Assembly: GCA_003476685.1 (NCBI GenBank)
Contig: DMVN01000194.1
Location: forward strand, 1 to 20,531
DNA length: 20,531 nt
Direction: 5' to 3'
Origin: Acidobacteriota bacterium
GTDB taxonomy: Bacteria; Acidobacteriota; Aminicenantia; Aminicenantales; Saccharicenantaceae
Part shown: positions 1 through 5,662 of the stretch, in pieces
Layout: every line of letters starts with the position of its first letter
Position numbering within the stretch: position 1 is the first letter of the stretch
Program-made: the position numbers and the translations under genes
Notes under the pieces: generated by a model
What the model was told of the DNA's origin: nothing
What the model saw: the letters and a program-made list of their open reading frames with translations, nothing else
Databases searched by the model: none

Positions 1-677
1 GCGCCGGGGTCGCCCTCGTCGCCGTTGCAGATGATGTACTTGATATCTCCCGTGGCCCGCCGGGTGGCTTCCCATTTAATTCCGGTGGGAAAGCCAGCGC
101 CTCCGCGTCCCCGCAGGCCTGATTGCTTGATCGTATCTATGATTTCCCCGGGCTTCATCTTAGTCAGGGCTTTGAGAAACGGCCGGAAACCGCCGATCGA
201 CAGGTATTCCAGCAGGCTGGTCGGGTCGACAAAAACATTATCGCCAAGCACTATTCTCTTTTGCTTTTGATAGAAGGGAATTTCATTTTCGTACCAGGCC
301 CGCTCCCTGGTCAGGGGGTCACGGTGCAGGAATTTCTCCACCACCCGGCCTTCCACCAGGGTTTCCTTGACTATGGTCCGGACATCGGGCGGAGTCAGCT
401 TCTGGTAGAAAATCCGGTCCGGGTAGATGATGAGGTTGGGCTCGGCTTCGCAGAAGCCATGGCAGCCTGTGACCCTGATTAGCACCTGGTCTTTTAAGCC
501 CTCGTCCCGGATGGCCTTTTTCAGGGCCTCGATAACCTTGAGAGAACCCCGGGCCTGACCGCAGGTTCCCGAAGAGACCACAATGACTTTTCTTTTTTCC
601 TGCTGGCGCCCGGCTTCCTGCTCGTCAATAGTTTTCCTGAGCTCCTCAACATTTTTGAACTTCTTTAGTCTTTTCAT
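1..677 (-). CDS. NADH-binding flavin subunit (NuoF/HndC type), 5' part only
   Basis: Flavin subunit of an NADH dehydrogenase or NAD(P)-linked [FeFe]-hydrogenase; in this family it binds NADH, FMN and an Fe-S cluster and passes electrons to its NuoE-like partner. Only the first 225 or so residues are inside the window; the rest runs off position 1. Residues 30-110 form an extra thioredoxin-like ferredoxin domain with GTCGQARG and a second motif [10 protein letters not shown], as in HndC-type proteins rather than plain NuoF. The 51-kDa core follows, with the glycine-rich loop [16 protein letters not shown] at about 187-202 and the FMN-site start [10 protein letters not shown] at 217-226. The ATG at 677 lies 8 bases after the stop of the upstream nuoE-like gene, so the two are probably co-translated. 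Whether the complex is a hydrogenase cannot be decided without the next gene. Confidence 0.93.
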   Translation of the reverse strand, partial: MKRLKKFKNVEELRKTIDEQEAGRQQEKRKVIVVSSGTCGQARGSLKVIEALKKAIRDEGLKDQVLIRVTGCHGFCEAEPNLIIYPDRIFYQKLTPPDVRTIVKETLVEGRVVEKFLHRDPLTRERAWYENEIPFYQKQKRIVLGDNVFVDPTSLLEYLSIGGFRPFLKALTKMKPGEIIDTIKQSGLRGRGGAGFPTGIKWEATRRATGDIKYIICNGDEGDPG

Positions 678-685
678 GGTCGGTC

Positions 686-1159
686 TCACTTTCGGTATTT
701 ATTGAGGATGGTCGGAACTTTTCTGATGCTGGTATGGGCATGATAATCCCCGTCCACGACTACCACCGGACCGATAGCGCAGCAGCCGAGACAGGCCACC
801 GTCTCCAGCGACCACTGGCCGTCTTCTGTGGTTTCCCCCCGCCGGATGTTGAGCTGGCGTTCAAATTCTTCCAGTATTTTCGGGGCTCCCCGAACATGGC
901 AGGCGGTGCCCATGCAGACCGTGGCCACGTGCTGGCCTTTGGGCGTCAGGCTGAAGGCCCGGTAAAAAGTGGCAACAGAGATAATGTCAATCAGCGGAAT
1001 TTTCAAAAGCTTGGAGAGGGTCTTCAGGGCTTCTGCCGGTAGGTAATGATAAACGGCCTGGATATCCTGGAGGATGGCGATCAGTTTGTTCTTATTGTAG
1101 CCATGCCTTTCGACAATTTCCTGAACTTTTTCCAGGTTAATTAATTGATGGACGCTCAA
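686..1159 (-). CDS. [2Fe-2S] 24-kDa subunit (NuoE/HndA family)
   Basis: Small thioredoxin-fold [2Fe-2S] subunit that works with the adjacent flavin subunit in a cytoplasmic NADH-linked oxidoreductase or bifurcating hydrogenase. The product is 157 residues, the usual length. The four cluster ligands are visible: C82 and C87 in CMGTACH (C-x4-C), and C123 and C127 in CLGCCAIGP (C-x3-C). The N-terminal helical part with [15 protein letters not shown] is typical of the family. The start is a TTG at 1159, supported by GGGAGG at 1171-1166 with a 6-base spacer; no ATG fits as well. It is the first gene of the operon and is followed after 8 bases by the NuoF/HndC-like gene. Expression probably starts at the promoter at 1388-1415, giving an unusually long leader of about 220 bases. 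Confidence 0.95.
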   Translation of the reverse strand: MSVHQLINLEKVQEIVERHGYNKNKLIAILQDIQAVYHYLPAEALKTLSKLLKIPLIDIISVATFYRAFSLTPKGQHVATVCMGTACHVRGAPKILEEFERQLNIRRGETTEDGQWSLETVACLGCCAIGPVVVVDGDYHAHTSIRKVPTILNKYRK

Positions 1160-1387
1160 AACCAGCCTCCCTTTTTATAAAATGAAATTGCTTAAAACCC
1201 TTCCTGGCGGAATTAAAAATATCTGGCACCCGGCTAATGAGGGATGTTTTTAAGGCGGGATGGAGGAATAAAAGAGAGTGCAAAAATCCGGCGAAAATTT
1301 TTCGGGCTGATATAATAAAAGGCAGCTTATTAAAACTAATAATGAATAACTCCTCTGTACCCTATGATACTATAAATAAGGTTTTTT

Positions 1388-1415
1388 TATATAAAAGCTG
1401 AAATTTGTTTGTCAA
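1388..1415 (-). promoter_or_regulatory. Sigma70-like promoter for the nuoE/nuoF-like operon
   Basis: On the minus strand, TTGACA (1415-1410) is followed after 16 bases by TATATA (1393-1388), or after 18 bases by TATAAA (1391-1386). Transcription would begin near 1381, about 220 bases before the TTG start at 1159. The leader is AT-rich and I found no clear regulatory structure in it. Called by eye. Confidence 0.6.
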
Positions 1416-1438
1416 GAAGAATTTTTTATGCGACCGCT

Positions 1439-1499
1439 GGCCTGGACCTGTCTATAACAGAAAGGCTGGTCCGGGTCAGGCCGTCAGGCTGGCCCGGGC
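1439..1499. repeat. GC-rich self-complementary island with short direct repeats
   Basis: GGCCTG (1439-1444) can pair with CAGGCC (1477-1482), and GACC (1445-1448) with GGTC (1468-1471), leaving a 5-base bulge. CTGT/ACAG (1448-1451/1457-1460) is an alternative apical hairpin. An imperfect direct repeat beginning GGCTGG starts at 1464 and again at 1487 (period 23), and GCCCGGGC at 1492-1499 is palindromic. It lies between the two divergent promoters. It could be an operator or a structured RNA; nothing decides between them. Confidence 0.4.
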
Positions 1500-1587
1500 T
1501 GGCTTACCGGCTGCGGCTGAAAGCAGCAGACGAAAAGCTATGGCCTGGTCTGAAAATGAATTATAATCTTCGTCCGGGAGCAGGATA

Positions 1588-2694
1588 ATGAAACCCAGAG
1601 AAAGAGTCAGCCTGGCCTTAAATCATCGGGAGCCCGACCGCTGTCCGCTCCAGCTAAGTTTTACCCCTGAGTTTGCCGAGCGTCTGGGCCGGTCGCTGGG
1701 ACTCGACTCGGGGGTCCACAATCCTCACGGCGGCGGAAACACCTACATCCTGGAAAGGCTGACCGGCTGCGATTTGCTGCTGACCTCGGTGGGCTGGGCC
1801 AATTCGTACTATGCCACCCACCGGTACAGCCAGGATGGTCTGACCTACGTGGATGAGTGGGGAGTGGGCTGGCGCAACGTAGAATACGAGACCCGGTTCG
1901 GCCGCGGCCGCTACACCGAAATCGTCGGCCACCCGCTGGCCGAGGACCGAGCCCTCGATACTTACCAGGCTCCAGACCCCAACCGACCTGAGCTCTATAC
2001 CGAGGCCAGTAGAGTCATCGAGCAATTCGGCCAGGAATACTGGGTCGTCGGGGTGGTAGTTACCACCATTTTTGAAACGGCCTGGGCCCTCAGGGGATTG
2101 GAAAGGACCTTGCTGGATATGACGGTTAACCCCGGGCTGGTCGAAAAGTTGCTGGACATTCCCTTTAAGTATCATTTGCAGGTGGCTAAGAATCTAACCG
2201 CCCTGGGAGTGGATATGATCTGGCTGGGCGATGATGTCGGGGCCCAGGACAGGATGCTGATTTCCCCGGCCCACTGGCGCCGTTTTCTTAAACCCAGGCT
2301 GGCGGAAATAATCTCCACCGTCAAAGCCATGAACCCGGCACTGAAGGTGGCCTATCATTCCGACGGCTGCATTTATCCCATCATCCCTGACCTCATTGAA
2401 ATCGGACTCGACGTCCTCAACCCGGTTCAGCCCCGGTCGATGGACCCGGCCCGGCTGAAGCGGGACTATGGTGAACGGCTCTGCTTCTGGGGCACTCTGG
2501 ACCTGCAATTCACCCTGCCTTTCGGCAGTCCCGGGGAAGTCAGGCAGGAAGTACTGGACAGGCTCAGAACGGTCGGCCGGCAGGGCGGGTTGATCATCGG
2601 GCCGACTCACCACCTCCAGCTTGATGTGCCCCTGGAAAATTTCTGGGCCATGGTTGAGACCGTCAGAAATACCAGTTACCGGGAACTGGGGTGA
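1588..2694 (+). CDS. UroD-superfamily protein (uroporphyrinogen decarboxylase-like)
   Basis: A 368-residue TIM-barrel protein of the uroporphyrinogen decarboxylase / corrinoid methyltransferase superfamily. The opening MKPRERVSLALNHREPDRCP is the usual signature of the UroD-like branch found in many anaerobes. Further family blocks are IWLGDDVGAQDRMLISPAHW (211-230), YHSDGCIYPIIPDLIEIGLD (256-275) and FWGTLDLQ. The HxC zinc motif of MtaA/CmuA-type methyltransferases is not present: the place holds H257-S-D259. A methylcobamide role is therefore not supported, and no other haem genes are near, so true haem synthesis is also unproven. The ATG has GGGAG (1577-1581) six bases upstream. The gene stands alone, divergent from the nuoE-like operon and convergent with glnA. 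Family call is firm; substrate unknown. Confidence 0.9.
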   Translation: MKPRERVSLALNHREPDRCPLQLSFTPEFAERLGRSLGLDSGVHNPHGGGNTYILERLTGCDLLLTSVGWANSYYATHRYSQDGLTYVDEWGVGWRNVEYETRFGRGRYTEIVGHPLAEDRALDTYQAPDPNRPELYTEASRVIEQFGQEYWVVGVVVTTIFETAWALRGLERTLLDMTVNPGLVEKLLDIPFKYHLQVAKNLTALGVDMIWLGDDVGAQDRMLISPAHWRRFLKPRLAEIISTVKAMNPALKVAYHSDGCIYPIIPDLIEIGLDVLNPVQPRSMDPARLKRDYGERLCFWGTLDLQFTLPFGSPGEVRQEVLDRLRTVGRQGGLIIGPTHHLQLDVPLENFWAMVETVRNTSYRELG

Positions 2695-2836
2695 GCGGAA
2701 ATCTGAGGCCCCAGAGGAAGACAGAAATTAATAGCATTCCCAAGTCGACGGGAACACGGGCCCGAGGCCAGGAAAGACTTATCATCCGGGTTAACAAAAA
2801 GGGCCCGGGAAGGGGAGAGTTAATGGGCCTGGCCAA

Positions 2837-2858
2837 GCCAGATAAAAATTTTTCTGGC
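2837..2858. terminator. Possible bidirectional terminator hairpin
   Basis: GCCAGA (2837-2842) pairs with TCTGGC (2853-2858), and the inner AAA/TTT also pairs around one T-T mismatch. It lies in the 243-base spacer between the convergent UroD-like and glnA genes, where a shared terminator would be expected. There is no long T-run outside the stem on either strand, so the call is weak. The rest of the spacer shows no gene. Confidence 0.3.
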
Positions 2859-2937
2859 CATTTCCAGAGCAGATTTCTCCCGCTTTAAGAGAACAGGAAA
2901 AATAAGCGCGCTTCAACCGGGCTGGATGAAAATTTCA

Positions 2938-4335
2938 TTACAGCATCGGCAGATATTTTTTTATTTCGTAAGGGCTGACCTGTTTGTCATATTCTTCCGG
3001 AACATTCTTCAGGTAATCTTCTATTTCTTTTCGCTTGTTGTCCAGAAATTTTTGAAAGAGCTGGTCGCCCAGAGTTTCCCGGACCAGCTGGCTTTTTTCT
3101 GCCAGCCTGACCGCTTCCTCCAGATTCCTGGGCAGCACCTGGATGCCCGTTCTTCTTTGCCTGGTGCCGCTCATGTGGTAGATATTTTCCTCCACCGGGG
3201 CCGGGGGTTCCAGTTTATTCTTGATGCCGTCCAGACCGGCGGCCAGCATGGTGGCCAGGGCCAGGTAGATGTTGCAACCCGGGTCTGCCGACCGGAGCTC
3301 GATCCGGGTGGACTTTTCTTTTCCAGGCTGGTACTCGGGCACTCTGATGTAAGCTGAACGGTTTTTCTGACCCCAGGCCACATAGACCGGGGCCTCGTAT
3401 CCTTCGATTAAGCGCTTGTAGGAATTTATCCACTGGCTGAGGACGGCGGAGATTTCCCGGGCATGGTGCATGATTCCGGCGACGTAATGCCTGGCCTCGG
3501 CCGAAAGGCAGTAAGGAGCCTCTTTTTCAAAGAAAGCATTGTGGTTATTTTTCCAGAGCGATTGGTGCACGTGCAGGCCGCTGCCGTTCTGGCCGTTGAT
3601 GGGCTTGGGCATAAAGGTCAGGTAAAGGTTATGCATCCTGGCCACTTTTTTAGCCATGTAGCGGAAGAGCATGACGATATCGGCCATCTCCAGGGCAGGC
3701 TTGTACCTCAGGTCGATTTCATGCTGGCCGTGGGCCACTTCATGGTGGTCAAATTCCGATTCAATACCCATCTTTTTCAGCAGGAGCTGGATCTCTTTCC
3801 TGATTTCTCCATGCCGGCCCGAAAAGAAGTAGCCACCGAAATCGGTCGGAACTGGATTCTGGTCATCCGGGAAAATGAAGAATTCCATTTCCGGACCGCA
3901 CTTGAAATCGGCCAAACCGAATTCGGTTCGCATTTTTTCCAGGGTTCTTTTCAGCACGTAGCGGCTGTCTCCGGGATAGTGCTGTCCGTCCGGTAGGTAG
4001 ATGTCGCCGAACATGATGGCTTCCCTCCACCTGATGGCCGGTTCGAATCCCTGGTAGGTCCAGGGGAAGGCCCGGAAGGTCCTGGGGTCGGGAACTATAA
4101 CCAGATCGCTCTCCTCAATCCGGACAAAGCCCTCAACCGAAGAGCCGTCGAAGCCCTTGCCTTCGGCGAAGGCCCTTTCCAGTTCTGAAACCGGGATGGA
4201 AAAATCCATCGGTCGGCCCAGGATGTCGGTAAACATGATCCGGACAAACTCGATTTTCAGCCCGGGGTCGGCCACAGTTTTAAGGACTTCTGCCTCTGAA
4301 GAGAACCCGTAGGCGACTTTAATTTCTTCTTGCAT
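2938..4335 (-). CDS. glnA: Glutamine synthetase type I (GS-I-alpha)
   Basis: Makes glutamine from glutamate, ammonia and ATP; the main ammonium-assimilation enzyme, a cytoplasmic dodecamer in this family. The 465-residue product carries the family blocks in order: GFDGSSVEGF near 60-70, PEMEFFIF (metal-binding glutamate), HHEVAHGQHEIDLRY, NGSGLHVHQSLW (ATP/metal site), NSYKRLIEGYEAPVYVAWG and RIELRSADPGCNIYLALA. It has the compact GS-I-alpha form: the insertion and adenylylation tyrosine loop of GS-I-beta are absent. The arginine in FVRIEESD corresponds to the residue needed for feedback inhibition in Bacillus-type enzymes, so control is more likely by feedback and transcription than by adenylylation. 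The ATG at 4335 has GGAGGG five bases upstream. It is transcribed divergently from an Lrp/AsnC regulator that shares its promoter region. Confidence 0.97.
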   Translation of the reverse strand: MQEEIKVAYGFSSEAEVLKTVADPGLKIEFVRIMFTDILGRPMDFSIPVSELERAFAEGKGFDGSSVEGFVRIEESDLVIVPDPRTFRAFPWTYQGFEPAIRWREAIMFGDIYLPDGQHYPGDSRYVLKRTLEKMRTEFGLADFKCGPEMEFFIFPDDQNPVPTDFGGYFFSGRHGEIRKEIQLLLKKMGIESEFDHHEVAHGQHEIDLRYKPALEMADIVMLFRYMAKKVARMHNLYLTFMPKPINGQNGSGLHVHQSLWKNNHNAFFEKEAPYCLSAEARHYVAGIMHHAREISAVLSQWINSYKRLIEGYEAPVYVAWGQKNRSAYIRVPEYQPGKEKSTRIELRSADPGCNIYLALATMLAAGLDGIKNKLEPPAPVEENIYHMSGTRQRRTGIQVLPRNLEEAVRLAEKSQLVRETLGDQLFQKFLDNKRKEIEDYLKNVPEEYDKQVSPYEIKKYLPML

Positions 4336-4416
4336 TTTTCCCTCCTATGATTAAAATGGATAGCGGACTGGGCATGTGTTAAATATTAAGCTCCTCTTAA
4401 ATACATTTATGAAATA

Positions 4417-4444
4417 ATATTAGCAATTTATTTACAATTGTCAA
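4417..4444 (-). promoter_or_regulatory. Sigma70-like promoter for glnA
   Basis: On the minus strand TTGACA (4444-4439) is followed after 16 bases by TAATAT (4422-4417). Transcription would start near 4410, giving a leader of about 75 bases. The -10 overlaps one half of the ATTAGCAA inverted repeat, and the -35 overlaps the palindrome ACAATTGT (4434-4441). No sigma54 (-24/-12) element was found upstream of glnA. Confidence 0.7.
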
Positions 4445-4469
4445 TATATAAAGCCTAAAATTTGCTAAT
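4419..4469. promoter_or_regulatory. Inverted repeat, candidate Lrp/AsnC operator
   Basis: ATTAGCAA (4419-4426) and TTGCTAAT (4462-4469) are perfect 8-bp inverted copies with centres 43 bp apart, close to four helical turns. The left copy overlaps the glnA -10; the right copy lies 4 bases before the ribosome binding site of the Lrp-like gene. Lrp/AsnC octamers commonly bind phased sites and control their own gene, so this is a reasonable operator for both genes. Inference only. Confidence 0.45.
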
Positions 4470-4484
4470 TAATCGGAGGTCCGG

Positions 4485-4928
4485 ATGTCCAGCGAAAGCG
4501 AAAGAAAAATCGTCAGCTGCCTGAATCAGAATGCCAGGAAAAGTTACCGGGAAATCGCCCGGGAAACAGGCATTTCTGTGCCGGCGGTCATTCAAACCAT
4601 CAGAAAACTGGAAGAGGCCGGGGCCATCAGGGGCTATGTCCCCCTTCTCAACCCCGAGTATTTCGGTTTTGGCCTGATGGCGGTGATTGTTCTGAGGATT
4701 TCTCAGGGTAAGCTGCTGGAGACCCAGAAGAAGATTGCTGAAGACCGGCGGGTCATGGCCGTGTTCGATGTCACCGGGGACTGGGACTCGGTGCTGATCG
4801 GCTGCTTTGCTGACCGCCAGGACCTCAACCAGTTCATCAAGAAGGTTCTGTCCCTGAAATATATCGACCGCACCGTTACCCAGCTGGTGCTGAACGTGGT
4901 TAAGAACGACCCGAGGTTTCCAGTCTGA
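4485..4928 (+). CDS. Lrp/AsnC family transcriptional regulator
   Basis: A DNA-binding regulator that senses amino acids or related metabolites. The 147-residue product has the standard layout: an N-terminal winged helix-turn-helix (about 5-50, with SYREIARETGISVPAVIQTI as the recognition region) and a C-terminal RAM ligand/oligomerisation domain (about 63-140, with VMAVFDVTGDWDSVLIGCF). The ATG at 4485 has CGGAGGT at 4474-4480. It lies back to back with glnA and 68 bases before speD, so glutamine synthetase and itself are the obvious first targets. The ligand cannot be read from the sequence. No convincing sigma70 promoter for this gene was resolved in the AT-rich spacer. Confidence 0.94.
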   Translation: MSSESERKIVSCLNQNARKSYREIARETGISVPAVIQTIRKLEEAGAIRGYVPLLNPEYFGFGLMAVIVLRISQGKLLETQKKIAEDRRVMAVFDVTGDWDSVLIGCFADRQDLNQFIKKVLSLKYIDRTVTQLVLNVVKNDPRFPV

Positions 4929-4938
4929 AAAAAGCAGG

Positions 4939-4966
4939 TTGACTTGAAGCTTATTTGTGCCATAAT
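4939..4966 (+). promoter_or_regulatory. Sigma70-like promoter for speD
   Basis: TTGACT (4939-4944), a 16-base spacer, then CATAAT (4961-4966). The predicted transcript begins near 4973, about 24 bases before the ATG at 4997, and contains the ribosome binding site. It also argues against the longer in-frame start at 4955, which lies inside this promoter. Confidence 0.55.
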
Positions 4967-4996
4967 CAACTTGACAAATCAGAACGGAGGACCGGA

Positions 4997-5452
4997 ATGA
5001 CTAAAGAGCATCATTCCACCATCGGCCACCATTACATCGTTGAGGCTTCGGGCTGCGACCCGAAAATCATCGGCAGTGTCGAAAAAGTCCAGCAGATTCT
5101 GGTCAAGGCCGCCGAAATGGCCGGGGCCCAGGTCTGGTCGATTTCTTTCAGTCGGTTTCCGCCGAACGGTGTCAGTGGCGTGGTGGTGATTTCAGAATCG
5201 CATATTTCCACCCATACCTGGCCTGAGATGAATTACGGGGCCCTGGATATCTATACCTGCGGCAATACCATCGACCCGGAGAAAGCCGTAATTTACGCGG
5301 TGGAGGCTTTCGGGGCCACCACTTCTCATATCACTGAGATTACTCGTGGCATTGACGAGGGCGACGCTATTTTCTACCACAGCTTCGTCACCTGGGAAGA
5401 GTACCTCAAGAAAGAAAAGAAAGAGAAAGAGGAGCCCAAGCCTCAGCCCTGA
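4997..5452 (+). CDS. speD: S-adenosylmethionine decarboxylase proenzyme (prokaryotic class 1B type)
   Basis: Decarboxylates S-adenosylmethionine to the aminopropyl donor for spermidine synthesis, using a pyruvoyl group made by self-cleavage. In the 151-residue product the cleavage site is E67-S68 within SESHISTHTWPE; S68 becomes the pyruvoyl group, and H73 and C88 (in YTCG) correspond to the processing and catalytic residues of the short bacterial enzymes. The start is the ATG at 4997, with ACGGAGG six bases upstream; a start at 4955 has no ribosome binding site and lies within the promoter. The last 20 or so residues are almost all Lys, Glu and Pro (KKEKKEKEEPKPQP), an extension the core fold does not need. 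No spermidine synthase gene is adjacent. Confidence 0.95.
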   Translation: MTKEHHSTIGHHYIVEASGCDPKIIGSVEKVQQILVKAAEMAGAQVWSISFSRFPPNGVSGVVVISESHISTHTWPEMNYGALDIYTCGNTIDPEKAVIYAVEAFGATTSHITEITRGIDEGDAIFYHSFVTWEEYLKKEKKEKEEPKPQP

Positions 5453-5586
5453 TTGTAAAGATATTTGCCAGGGCGTAATTAAAATTACCTTCCCGGACTT
5501 TAACCTCACTTTTGCCTACCACGTTAACAGGGTTGGTCTATAGATTAAAGCCCGCCTGGAATCTTCCCAAGTCCTTCTTCGATTCC

Positions 5587-5602
5587 TGGCATAAAACCTG
5601 CT
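5587..5602 (+). promoter_or_regulatory. Sigma54-type -24/-12 element before the M1-like peptidase gene
   Basis: TGGCATAAAACCTGCT keeps the invariant GG (5588-5589) and GC (5600-5601) exactly 10 bases apart, and matches TGGCA at the -24 end and TGC plus A/T at the -12 end. It departs from the consensus at the sixth base (T for C) and at the first T of TTGC. Transcription would start near 5613, about 50 bases before the TTG start at 5663, so the ribosome binding site at 5650-5655 would be in the message. A sigma54 activator gene lies just beyond the peptidase gene. Called by eye. Confidence 0.45.
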
Positions 5603-5641
5603 GTTTAATGGGTCGAGTTCTGACCAGGCTGCTGGTTCGTA

Positions 5642-5647
5642 TATAAT
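5642..5647 (+). promoter_or_regulatory. Isolated TATAAT, possible sigma70 -10
   Basis: A perfect TATAAT, but with only a poor -35 (TCTGAC at 5619-5624, 17-base spacer). A transcript from here would begin near 5654, inside the ribosome binding site of the peptidase gene and only about 9 bases from its start. It is therefore weaker than the -24/-12 element as the promoter of that gene. Confidence 0.25.
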
Positions 5648-5662
5648 AGAGAAGGCACCTGG

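Larger units (their letters stand above)
1160..1587. other. Divergent intergenic region (428 bases)
   Basis: Separates the minus-strand nuoE-like operon from the plus-strand UroD-like gene. 1160-1430 is AT-rich and holds the nuoE promoter and its long leader. 1436-1530 switches to GC-rich, self-complementary sequence. TATAAT at 1562-1567, 20 bases before the ATG at 1588, is the only -10 candidate for the UroD-like gene and has no good -35. No open frame here looks like a gene. Confidence 0.6.

Noticed and set aside
2691..2888. A 65-codon frame after the UroD-like gene
   Set aside because: No family resemblance; it spans the convergent spacer and the probable terminator hairpin.
4951..4966. 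A TGGCAC on the minus strand as a possible sigma54 site
   Set aside because: The matching GC 10 bases further on is absent, and it points into the Lrp-like gene.
4955..4996. Longer in-frame start for the S-adenosylmethionine decarboxylase gene
   Set aside because: The added 14 residues overlap the -10 of the promoter, have no ribosome binding site and are not part of the enzyme fold.
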